20,436 nucleotides of DNA from Thiomargarita sp. (GTDB lineage Bacteria; Pseudomonadota; Gammaproteobacteria; Beggiatoales; Beggiatoaceae): positions 1 through 20,436 of the forward strand of contig DAOVZS010000015.1 in assembly GCA_030635005.1 (NCBI GenBank), in the 5' to 3' direction. A model generated the notes under the pieces. That model ran no database searches. It saw only the letters and a program-made list of their open reading frames with translations, and was not told where the DNA came from. Position numbers and translations under genes: made by a program. Below, in pieces: positions 13,286 to 20,260 of this stretch; position 1 is the first letter of the stretch; every line of letters starts with the position of its first letter.

Positions 13286-15301
13286 ATGAAACATTTAATA
13301 TTCAGCAGTCTCTTATTAATACTGAGTTTTCCCGTTTTAGGGAGTGAATTATACACACCACAATCTGTCCTTCATACACCGCAAGATCACATGATAGCTT
13401 CTGTCAAATTTTCCAATCCAGAAACAGGTGATATGTATGTTGCCGCCATCCTAAGGGGTGAATTATTCTTTTTAAACGAAAATGGCGAATGGACAACGAC
13501 ACCGTCCCCATTTCTAGCGAATAAAACCTTTCAAAATGAATATCCTTTATTTTCAATTGAAGCAGGTGTACTGCCAGATGGCAATTATTCCCTATATCAA
13601 GTTGTCATCGTACCTCAAGGTAATCCTTACAATATAGAAGATTGGATTGGAGGCATAGAAGGGCTTAATTTCTTAACTTTTAGTGTGGGATTACCTAATA
13701 CACACGGTGTAACAGTGCTTCCCTTTAGTAAAGGCGGGATGCATTGTATGAATAAGGAATTTTCCATTTTTGCAATATTACCCCCCTCTAATACGGTCAA
13801 TGCACAAGTGCTACTGCAGAATGAAGAAGGTATGCCCCAATTTCTTGAAGAAAGCCAAGTTGACGTACGTTATACAGCAGTGTTAGATCGCTTAGGCTCT
13901 ATCAATTCCAGTAGTATTGGAAAAACGGATTTTTGGACACATGCCACAGATTTATTAGGTGTTGCATTACCAGAGGGCGAAGGTGTAACAGGTGCATATA
14001 TGCCCGCAGATCATCCTCAAAATCCTGGATCACAAGATTTTCACTATAATACACAACAAGATTGGTTTAGTGCCAAAAGTATTCCTATTGTTCCGATAGA
14101 TGATAGGAGACAATTTAATCCCTACCCCATGTTACGCATGAGTGCTCATGATAAAGAAACAGGAGAATTATTAGCAGCCACTGATGTCGTTTTGCCTGTT
14201 TCCAGTCAAATTGGTTGTTCAAATTGTCATGCCACGGGTGAAAGTGCAGCTAAAGATGTCAGCATCAGTTGGGCTAATGATACAGATATCAACATACAAT
14301 CCAAGAAAAATATTTTGATTTTACATGACCACGAAGAAGGCACTGACTTATACAATCAAACCCCCGTATTGTGTGCAGATTGTCATTATTCAGCAGCTAT
14401 AGATTTTACAGGAGCAGGACCTCAAGGCTTGCAACAACATTTACCCTTATTTTCCCAAGTGATGCATAAATTTCATGGTGAATTACGTAATACTGAAGGG
14501 GAACCCATTTTCCCAAGTACGCTAGAAGTCTCCGCCAGTCAAAGTTGTTATCAATGTCATCCCAGTCAAACAAGTGCATGTCAGAGAGGCGCTATGAGAA
14601 CAGCTGGTTTAGAATGCAGTAGCTGTCACGGTGATTTATTAGCAGTTGGGGGTAAATTTCCGTTGCTAGAAGGGGGCAGTATAGATGGGAATAATGATGG
14701 TCAAGCACGTCGTCCTTGGCGTGATTTACCTCGTTGCCAATCATGTCATACAGGTGATGTTATCAATTATTTGACAGGTGACGACTTAGAATTTTTTGAA
14801 GATGGTCTTCGTTTAATCCAAACATATAAGACAGGTGATAACTCAGCTTCTTCGATATTAGCTGAAAATCAACGTTTTGCTGAAAATGAGCACACCTTAT
14901 ATCGTAACAGTAAAGGACATCATGGGGTCGCCTGTGAAGCGTGTCATGGCAGTACGCATGCGATTTGGTCTAATGCTGATACCACAGCGAATGATAATTT
15001 GACTGCACTTCAATTACAAGGACATGCAGGCACGATTATAGAATGTGATACCTGTCATGCTACAGACAGTTTACCCTTAACACTTGAGGGACCACATGGC
15101 TTGCATAATGTGAATGATATGCGTTGGACAAATGGGCATGCTTCTTTTTACAACAATGATAACCAAGCGTGTCAAGCATGTCATGGTTTAAACTTAGAAG
15201 GCACCGCATTATCAAAAATGGCCGTCACGCGCAATATCTCAGGTGTAGAATTGAAAAAAGGACAGAAAGTCAGTTGTGATTTATGTCATGGTCAACCATA
15301 G
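13286..15301 (+). CDS. Secreted nonaheme cytochrome c
   Basis: A 671-residue periplasmic or surface electron carrier. The Sec signal is MKHLIFSSLLLILSFPVLGS. About 290 residues without hemes follow, including a beta-rich module around residues 35-135 (GDMYVAAILRGELFF). Then come nine CxxCH sites at C311, C363, C421, C444, C484, C550, C587, C629 and C664; the last ends three residues from the C-terminus. The layout (large non-heme front, nine hemes behind) is not one I can place in a named family such as OTR, HAO, NrfA or MtrA. It lies divergent from holB and 5 kb from the molybdoenzyme, with its own terminator. A role as periplasmic electron partner is only a guess. Confidence 0.85.
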   Translation: MKHLIFSSLLLILSFPVLGSELYTPQSVLHTPQDHMIASVKFSNPETGDMYVAAILRGELFFLNENGEWTTTPSPFLANKTFQNEYPLFSIEAGVLPDGNYSLYQVVIVPQGNPYNIEDWIGGIEGLNFLTFSVGLPNTHGVTVLPFSKGGMHCMNKEFSIFAILPPSNTVNAQVLLQNEEGMPQFLEESQVDVRYTAVLDRLGSINSSSIGKTDFWTHATDLLGVALPEGEGVTGAYMPADHPQNPGSQDFHYNTQQDWFSAKSIPIVPIDDRRQFNPYPMLRMSAHDKETGELLAATDVVLPVSSQIGCSNCHATGESAAKDVSISWANDTDINIQSKKNILILHDHEEGTDLYNQTPVLCADCHYSAAIDFTGAGPQGLQQHLPLFSQVMHKFHGELRNTEGEPIFPSTLEVSASQSCYQCHPSQTSACQRGAMRTAGLECSSCHGDLLAVGGKFPLLEGGSIDGNNDGQARRPWRDLPRCQSCHTGDVINYLTGDDLEFFEDGLRLIQTYKTGDNSASSILAENQRFAENEHTLYRNSKGHHGVACEACHGSTHAIWSNADTTANDNLTALQLQGHAGTIIECDTCHATDSLPLTLEGPHGLHNVNDMRWTNGHASFYNNDNQACQACHGLNLEGTALSKMAVTRNISGVELKKGQKVSCDLCHGQP

Positions 15302-15322
15302 ATAAACCCTACAATATCTAAG

Positions 15323-15360
15323 ATTGGGCAGACTAAAAATTTGCCCAATAATTTATTTTT
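15323..15360 (+). terminator. Rho-independent terminator after the cytochrome gene
   Basis: ATTGGGCA (15323-15330) and TGCCCAAT (15342-15349) form a perfect 8-bp stem, followed by AATTTATTTTT. It separates the cytochrome from nuoE. Confidence 0.85.
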
Positions 15361-15516
15361 AACATGATTAAATACAGTCAATACAAGACTTGACAAGTTT
15401 AATAATGCCATTTACCTGATAACATTTTACAATAACAACAAAATATGTGATATCATATATCACCCAATATTTTACGACATTAGAATTATATTGTAAAAAA
15501 TTACTAGGAACTTACA
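15361..15516 (+). promoter_or_regulatory. Control region upstream of nuoE
   Basis: It includes ACTTGACAAGT (15388-15398), a palindrome containing a perfect -35 TTGACA (15390-15395). No -10 at good spacing is clean; TTTACC and GATAAC are the nearest choices. The 25 bases from 15386 match the type 1 IscR consensus at 16 positions, like the iscR site but with a weak right half. A 17-bp palindrome lies at 15447-15463. ACTAGGAA just before the ATG gives the ribosome-binding site. Confidence 0.4.
15447..15463. promoter_or_regulatory. 17-bp perfect inverted repeat GTGATAT-CAT-ATATCAC upstream of nuoE
   Basis: Two 7-base arms around CAT, 54 bases before the nuoE start codon. It has the form of a binding site for a dimeric regulator. 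It shares ATAT and GAT/ATC elements with the palindrome at 2975-2990 but has different spacing. The regulator is unknown. Confidence 0.4.
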
Positions 15517-16011
15517 ATGTCAACAGATGCCTCAACTTTACTATCAGACGACTCTCGCACTGCGATAGATCGTTGGATAGCCAAATATCCACCTGAACAA
15601 AAACAATCTGCGGTGATGGCAGCCTTAACGATTGCCCAAGACGCTCACAACGGATGGCTCACCACAGAAATTATGGATGCAGTCGCCAATTATTTAGACA
15701 TGGCCCCCATTGCAGTGTATGAAATCGCCACATTTTATTCCATGTACGAGCTCAAACCCGTGGGACAACATAAAATTTGTGTCTGCACTAATATTTCCTG
15801 CATGCTCCGTGGTTCTGATAATATTGTTGCCCATTTACAAAAGAAATTGGGAATTAGCTTTGGAGAAACCACTTCAGATAATAAAATTACTCTAAAAGAA
15901 GTGGAATGCTTAGGTGCATGTGGGGGTGCTCCCATGATGCAAGTTGGGCATACCTATCATGAAAACTTAACGCCTGACACTGTTGATCACATTTTAGCGC
16001 AGTTGGATTAA
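15517..16011 (+). CDS. nuoE: NuoE, NADH-quinone oxidoreductase 24-kDa subunit
   Basis: Peripheral-arm subunit of complex I holding the [2Fe-2S] cluster N1a next to the FMN. It has 164 residues with a thioredoxin-like C-terminal half. Ligands are C90 and C95 (CTNISC) and C131 and C135 (CLGAC). The front half has the family signatures YPPEQKQSAVMAAL and AVYEIATFYSMY. nuoF begins nine bases later. The ancestral order nuoD-E-F-G is broken on both sides here: a terminator and cytochrome precede it, and a terminator follows nuoF. The sequence is that of true complex I NuoE rather than a hydrogenase or formate dehydrogenase diaphorase, as far as I can judge. Confidence 0.95.
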   Translation: MSTDASTLLSDDSRTAIDRWIAKYPPEQKQSAVMAALTIAQDAHNGWLTTEIMDAVANYLDMAPIAVYEIATFYSMYELKPVGQHKICVCTNISCMLRGSDNIVAHLQKKLGISFGETTSDNKITLKEVECLGACGGAPMMQVGHTYHENLTPDTVDHILAQLD

Positions 16012-16020
16012 GGAACACTT

Positions 16021-17298
16021 ATGGCAAATATACTTTGTTTAAAAAACGTACACTTAGACAAATCTTGGACACTCCCTGTTTATGAAAGCACCGACGGTTA
16101 TAAGGCACTGCGTAAAATTTTAACCGAAAAAACACCTCATAAAGAAATTAGTGATATCCTCAAAGCAGCAGGATTGAGAGGACGGGGGGGAGCAGGATTC
16201 CCAGCAGGCTTAAAATGGAGTTTCATGTTTGGCGTCCGTGATAAACCCGGTGCAAAATACCTCACATGCAATTCTGACGAAGGCGAACCTGGCACGTTTA
16301 AAGATCGTGATATTTTACGCTATAATCCACATGCAGTGATTGAAGGTATGGCGATTGCTTGTTATACCATTGGTGCACAAGTGGGTTATAATTATATTCG
16401 CGGTGAATTTTATGAGCCGATTGAACGTTTTGAAGCTGCTTTAGAAGAAGCGTATGCAGCAGGTTTATTAGGAAAAAATGTATTAGGATCTGGCGTAGAT
16501 ATTGACATTTACACCCATTATGGTGCGGGAGCCTATATTTGCGGTGAAGAAACAGCTTTAATAGAATCCCTTGAAGGCAAAAAAGGGCAGCCCCGCTATA
16601 AACCGCCTTTTCCAGCAGCTTGTGGTTTATATGGCAAACCCACTACCATTAACAATGCAGAAACATTAGCCTCAGTTCCCAGCATTTTAAATAACGGTGC
16701 AGAATGGTTTTTAAATATAGGCATACCTAATAATGGTGGACCTAAAGTCTTTGCCATTTCAGGACATGTCAACAAACCAGGTACTTATGAAGTCCCCTTA
16801 GGCACGCCTTTCCCTGACTTATTAGAAATGGCCGGCGGTGTTCTCAACGGCGGTACGCTTAAAGCGGTGATCCCAGGGGGATCTTCTACACCGATACTCA
16901 AAGCCGAGACGATCATGGGTTTAACCATGGACTATGATGCCTTATCCAAAGCAGGTACCATGTTAGGATCAGGTGCCATTATTGTCATGGATGACACCAC
17001 CGACATGGTTAAGGTATTAGCACGCCTCTCTCATTTTTACTATGAAGAATCTTGCGGACAATGTACACCATGTCGTGAAGGCACCGGTTGGCTCACCCGC
17101 ATCATCAATCGTATTTATCAAGGAGAAGGACGCCCAGAAGACTTAGATTTACTCCTAGATATCACCAAAAAAATGGGGGGTAAAACAGTGTGTGCCCTCG
17201 CAGATGCCGCAGCCATGCCTGTCAGCAGTTTTGTCACCAATTTCCGCGAAGAATTTCAATATTATATTGATCATAAATGTAGCATGGTAAAAGCATAA
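16021..17298 (+). CDS. nuoF: NuoF, NADH-binding 51-kDa subunit of complex I
   Basis: Binds NADH and FMN and passes electrons to cluster N3. It has 425 residues. The FMN/NADH loop is GLRGRGGAGF (51-60), followed by NSDEGEPGTFKDRDIL (84-99). The nucleotide region GAGAYICGEETALIESLEG is at 168-186. N3 ligands are C345, C348, C351 (CGQCTPC) and C391. The ORF is intact and ends at the usual place, followed nine bases later by a 14-bp hairpin, so nuoG is not co-transcribed. The rest of complex I must lie elsewhere, or this pair serves another diaphorase-type complex. Confidence 0.96.
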   Translation: MANILCLKNVHLDKSWTLPVYESTDGYKALRKILTEKTPHKEISDILKAAGLRGRGGAGFPAGLKWSFMFGVRDKPGAKYLTCNSDEGEPGTFKDRDILRYNPHAVIEGMAIACYTIGAQVGYNYIRGEFYEPIERFEAALEEAYAAGLLGKNVLGSGVDIDIYTHYGAGAYICGEETALIESLEGKKGQPRYKPPFPAACGLYGKPTTINNAETLASVPSILNNGAEWFLNIGIPNNGGPKVFAISGHVNKPGTYEVPLGTPFPDLLEMAGGVLNGGTLKAVIPGGSSTPILKAETIMGLTMDYDALSKAGTMLGSGAIIVMDDTTDMVKVLARLSHFYYEESCGQCTPCREGTGWLTRIINRIYQGEGRPEDLDLLLDITKKMGGKTVCALADAAAMPVSSFVTNFREEFQYYIDHKCSMVKA

Positions 17299-17306
17299 TT
17301 ACCACA

Positions 17307-17339
17307 ATAAACCAAGTTTTTAATCAAAACTTGGTTTAT
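17307..17339 (+). terminator. 14-bp perfect hairpin after nuoF, probable terminator
   Basis: ATAAACCAAGTTTT (17307-17320), loop TAATC, AAAACTTGGTTTAT (17326-17339). The stem is perfect and symmetrical, so it could act on both strands. There is no long T-run after it (TTTATCTTAC), so termination is likely but not certain. It marks the end of the core genes and the start of the accessory segment. Confidence 0.7.
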
Positions 17340-17358
17340 CTTACAGGTAGGTGTCCCT

Positions 17359-17634
17359 ATGAACTATCCATTAAGATACCTATTATCAAATGTTTTAGCT
17401 AAGATGGGAATAACGATCACCATACATATTAATTGTATTTATGATGAACAAGCACAAGTATTTATTGCGACCAGCCAAGATCTTCATGGATTAGTATTAG
17501 AAGCTGAAAATTTGAATAGCTTAAAAAAAGAAATTAAAGAAGCTATTCCTACTTTATTGAGGTTAAACGATAAAAAGTCATTTTCTAAAATATCAGCCGA
17601 TATTCTTTTTAAAGAACATATTGTATATGCATGA
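17359..17634 (+). CDS. DUF1902 / HicB-like antitoxin
   Basis: A 91-residue protein. From about residue 16 it has the small beta-alpha-beta-beta fold of DUF1902/HicB-type antitoxins: ITITIHINCIYDEQ, then VFIATSQDLHGLVLEAE, then a helix and IPTLLRLN. I keep the ATG at 17359 because AGGTAGGTG lies just before it; starting at M16 (17404) would give the typical shorter N-terminus but has no ribosome-binding sequence. Such proteins are normally paired with a HicA-type mRNA interferase directly downstream. Here only a broken start of one remains, overlapping the stop codon by three bases. It is therefore probably an antitoxin without its toxin. Confidence 0.65.
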   Translation: MNYPLRYLLSNVLAKMGITITIHINCIYDEQAQVFIATSQDLHGLVLEAENLNSLKKEIKEAIPTLLRLNDKKSFSKISADILFKEHIVYA

Positions 17635-17675
17635 ACGGGTATGAAAAAGAGCTTAAGAAAATAACTTTCAGTTAA
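17631..17675 (+). pseudogene. Remnant of a hicA-like toxin gene (first 14 codons)
   Basis: ATG at 17631 overlaps the stop of the DUF1902 gene (ATGA) and encodes MNGYEKELKKITFS before TAA at 17673-17675. The opening MNGYEKELKK resembles the N-terminus of HicA toxins that accompany DUF1902/HicB antitoxins, and translational overlap is the usual operon form. The conserved HicA body (RQGKGSHEIW and the C-terminal AILKQAGI type motif) is not found in any frame before the next gene, so the rest has been lost. It is short, so a chance match cannot be excluded. Confidence 0.45.
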
Positions 17676-17683
17676 GTACTGAA
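17667..17683. repeat. Small inverted repeat TTCAGT / ACTGAA
   Basis: Perfect 6-base arms (17667-17672 and 17678-17683) around TAAGT, at the point where the hicA-like remnant ends. It is partly nested within AACTT/AAGTT. It may be an operator for the downstream hicB or scar structure at a deletion point. Confidence 0.3.
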
Positions 17684-17761
17684 CTATAAGTTTTAAGGCA
17701 TTATTAATATTTTGAACAAACAAAAACAATCTCCCTGCGGTTTAATTAGTGGTATGACACA

Positions 17762-18094
17762 ATGAATATAATAGAATATAGTGGGTATATTGCCCATATT
17801 GAATTTGATGACAAAGAAAGAATTTTTGTAGGTAATGTAGCGGATATACAAGAGATTATTAGTTTCAAGGGTACAAGTGTGAATAAACTTGAAAATGCAT
17901 TTCATGAATCTATTGATAATTATCTTGCAATCAGTAAAAAAACAAGACAAAAGTCTCAAAAAACATTTTCGGGTAAATTATTATTACGAATATCACCTGA
18001 TATTCATGCTGCAATTGCAAGTACTTCTAAAGTAGAAGGGAAAAGCATTAATCAATGGATTTCGGATACTGTCGCTAAAGCTGTCAATATTTGA
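17762..18094 (+). CDS. HicB family antitoxin, without an adjacent toxin
   Basis: A 110-residue protein. The N-terminal partial RNase-H-like domain (YIAHIEFDDKERIFVGNVADI, then AFHESIDNYL) is followed by a ribbon-helix-helix DNA-binding tail (GKLLLRISPDIHAAI, GKSINQWI). This is the standard HicB make-up: it neutralises HicA and represses its own operon. In this subtype hicA usually lies immediately upstream, but the 127 bases before it contain no hicA. It therefore may be an orphan that now acts as a regulator or as an anti-addiction factor. The methyltransferase ATG follows 15 bases after its stop, so they may be co-transcribed. Confidence 0.85.
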   Translation: MNIIEYSGYIAHIEFDDKERIFVGNVADIQEIISFKGTSVNKLENAFHESIDNYLAISKKTRQKSQKTFSGKLLLRISPDIHAAIASTSKVEGKSINQWISDTVAKAVNI

Positions 18095-18108
18095 TAAAAG
18101 GCACTCTC

Positions 18109-18984
18109 ATGTCTCAAAAAATAGCCAAACCATTTTTAAAATGGGCAGGTGGAAAAACACAATTATTACATGATATTGAAAATAAATTTCCTTATCAAAA
18201 AGATGACACATTGACATATATTGAACCTTTTGTGGGAGCAGGTTCTGTATTATTTTGGGTATTAAATCATTTTCCAAATATCAAGACAGTAGTGATTAAC
18301 GATATTAATGAAGATTTAATACAAACGTATCAAATCATAAAAAATAATGTGCAAGCGCTTATCCCTCTTTTGAAAGAATGGGAAAATGAATATCATCAAT
18401 TAGTACAGAAAAAAGAATACTATTACGCCAAAAGAACACTTTTTAATACAAGACATAGTGATGCAGTGACTCAAACAGCATTATTTATCTTTTTAAATAA
18501 AACATGCTTTAATGGATTATATCGCGTCAATAAAAAAAATCATTATAATGTGCCTATAGGCAGTTATAAAACACCGTTGATTTGTGATGAAGAAAATTTG
18601 TATGCTGTCAACCAAGCTCTAAAAAAGGTTGAGATTTTAAATGGAGATTTTGAACACACGATAGATTTTATAACAAAAAATACGGTGTTTTACCTAGATC
18701 CGCCATACAAACCTTTATCACAAAGCTCGAGTTTTAAGGCTTATAGCCAATATGACTTTAATGATCAAGCGCAAATCAGACTAAAAGAATTTTGTGATAC
18801 ATTGGATGCAAAAAACTGCAAATGGATATTAAGCAATTCAGACGTTAAAAGCGTTAATCCAAATAATCATTTTTTTGATGACTTATATGAAAAATATCAC
18901 ATTAATAGAGTCAGTGCCAAACGAAATATTAATGCAAATCCTACTAAACGCGTGAAATTAACAGAATCGTTGATAGCTAATTAA
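18109..18984 (+). CDS. DNA adenine-N6 methyltransferase, Dam/D12 class
   Basis: Transfers methyl from S-adenosylmethionine to adenine N6 in DNA. It has 291 residues. The start is ATG 18109, with AAAGG eight bases before it; an upstream TTG (18091) would overlap hicB and add an atypical tail. Motifs are in the alpha-class order: FLKWAGGK (9-16), the SAM-binding YIEPFVGAGS (37-46) and the catalytic DPPY (197-200). KTCFNGLYRVNKK and NVPIGSYKTP are typical of the Dam/DpnM branch. It looks intact. The recognition sequence cannot be stated; GATC is possible but not assured. It sits between an orphan hicB and a cytosine methyltransferase, 87 bases apart, in AT-rich DNA unlike the nuo genes, suggesting horizontal acquisition. 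Confidence 0.92.
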   Translation: MSQKIAKPFLKWAGGKTQLLHDIENKFPYQKDDTLTYIEPFVGAGSVLFWVLNHFPNIKTVVINDINEDLIQTYQIIKNNVQALIPLLKEWENEYHQLVQKKEYYYAKRTLFNTRHSDAVTQTALFIFLNKTCFNGLYRVNKKNHYNVPIGSYKTPLICDEENLYAVNQALKKVEILNGDFEHTIDFITKNTVFYLDPPYKPLSQSSSFKAYSQYDFNDQAQIRLKEFCDTLDAKNCKWILSNSDVKSVNPNNHFFDDLYEKYHINRVSAKRNINANPTKRVKLTESLIAN

Positions 18985-19071
18985 AAGAATATTACAGGCA
19001 TAAACATTCTAAATTTAGTGCCTTTACAGTGACATTAATTCAAAACCTATTGAAATTAATCGGTGATATTT

Positions 19072-20061
19072 ATGGATGTCACAAAATACATCGACTTATT
19101 TGCAGGTATCGGTGGCTTTCATCAAGCCATGAGTCATTTTAAGGGAGAATGTGTCTTTACATCTGAATGGGATAAATATGCTGCACACACTTATTATGAG
19201 AATTATGGCATAAAGCCAGAAGGGGATATTACACAAATCAATGAAAAAGATATCCCAGTACATGATATGCTTTGTGGCGGATTTCCTTGCCAAGCCTTCT
19301 CTATTTCTGGTAAACAAAAGGGTTTTGAGGATACGAGAGGGACTTTATTTTTTGAAATAGCACGTATTGTCACATATCATCAACCTAAAGTGTTGTTACT
19401 TGAAAATGTACGCAATTTTGAAACACATGATAACGGTAATACCCTAAAGACTGTCATTACGACGCTCACACATCTCAAGTATACTGTATTCCATAAGGTT
19501 TTAAATGCCAGTGATTATGGATTACCTCAAAATAGACAAAGAATTTTTATCGTTTGTTTTAGACAGGATTTAAAAATAACTCATTTTCATTTTCCCAAAC
19601 CTTTTGATGCTAAAACCAGTTTATTTGATATTTTAGAGCAGACACCGACACATACAAAAATAATCAATCGCCCTGATACAATATTTACTCAAAAAGATTT
19701 CACGCCCAAAACAAACATCTTTGGAATAAGAGAATATCCTAATAAACCCATACAAATTGGCTCTATTAATAAAGGAAGACAGGGAGAACGCATTTATAGT
19801 CCATATGGACATGCCATAACCTTATCAGCATATGGCGGTGGTATCGGTGCAAAAACAGGATTATATCTCATTAATAATGAGATTAGAAAATTAACACCAA
19901 GAGAATGTGCAAGACTGCAAGGATTTCCAGATAATTTTAAAATAAATCCCTCTTTAAATCAATCCTATACACAATTTGGTAATAGTGTGGCTATCAATGT
20001 TTTAAAAGCAATCTTAACGGAAATCTATAAAACACATTTTAATAACCGAATTTCATATTAA
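19072..20061 (+). CDS. DNA cytosine-C5 methyltransferase
   Basis: Methylates C5 of cytosine at a specific DNA site. It has 329 residues. The start is ATG 19072, with CGGTGA just before it; a GTG at 19063 is in frame but would add only three residues and is less likely. Family motifs are in order: DLFAGIGG (8-15), GGFPCQAFSISG with the catalytic C73, ENV (111-113), QNRQR (153-157), then a target-recognition stretch from about 165 to 260 and the final QGFPDNF and QFGNSVAI motifs. It is complete. It follows an adenine methyltransferase, and a 65-residue ORF begins one base after its stop. No endonuclease is visible in the window. Confidence 0.94.
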   Translation: MDVTKYIDLFAGIGGFHQAMSHFKGECVFTSEWDKYAAHTYYENYGIKPEGDITQINEKDIPVHDMLCGGFPCQAFSISGKQKGFEDTRGTLFFEIARIVTYHQPKVLLLENVRNFETHDNGNTLKTVITTLTHLKYTVFHKVLNASDYGLPQNRQRIFIVCFRQDLKITHFHFPKPFDAKTSLFDILEQTPTHTKIINRPDTIFTQKDFTPKTNIFGIREYPNKPIQIGSINKGRQGERIYSPYGHAITLSAYGGGIGAKTGLYLINNEIRKLTPRECARLQGFPDNFKINPSLNQSYTQFGNSVAINVLKAILTEIYKTHFNNRISY

Positions 20062-20062
20062 A

Positions 20063-20260
20063 ATGATAAATATTGCAAAGGAAGTTCTTAAAAAACCAGA
20101 ATTATTGCAAAAAATTTTGATTTTGAAAGACAATAAAATTTTTAAAATTTTTTCTACTTATCAAGAAGCGATTACATTCGCAAAGAATAAAGAAGAATTG
20201 AGTATTTATCAAGTGCCTAAAAATCTTAATACAATTAGGATTTTGCCTCTTAGAATATGA
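20063..20260 (+). CDS. Small unknown protein downstream of the cytosine methyltransferase
   Basis: A 65-residue ORF beginning one base after the methyltransferase stop, so it is probably translated from the same message. The N-terminal third (IAKEVLKKPELLQKIL) looks helical. The rest (DNKIFKIFSTYQEAITFAKN, then SIYQVP) has the strand-helix-strand pattern of small domains such as DUF5678, a loose likeness only. It has no catalytic residues suggesting a nuclease. It could be an accessory protein of a modification system or an unrelated hypothetical. Confidence 0.5.
   Translation: MINIAKEVLKKPELLQKILILKDNKIFKIFSTYQEAITFAKNKEELSIYQVPKNLNTIRILPLRI

Noticed and set aside
17709..17765. C-terminal piece of a lost toxin ending in TGA that overlaps the hicB ATG
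   Set aside because: The frame reads NKQKQSPCGLISGMTQ, which does not resemble a HicA C-terminus.
17693..17959. Minus-strand ORF of 88 codons opposite hicB
   Set aside because: hicB on the plus strand has a clear family match; the reverse frame has no motif and reads like AT-rich chance sequence.
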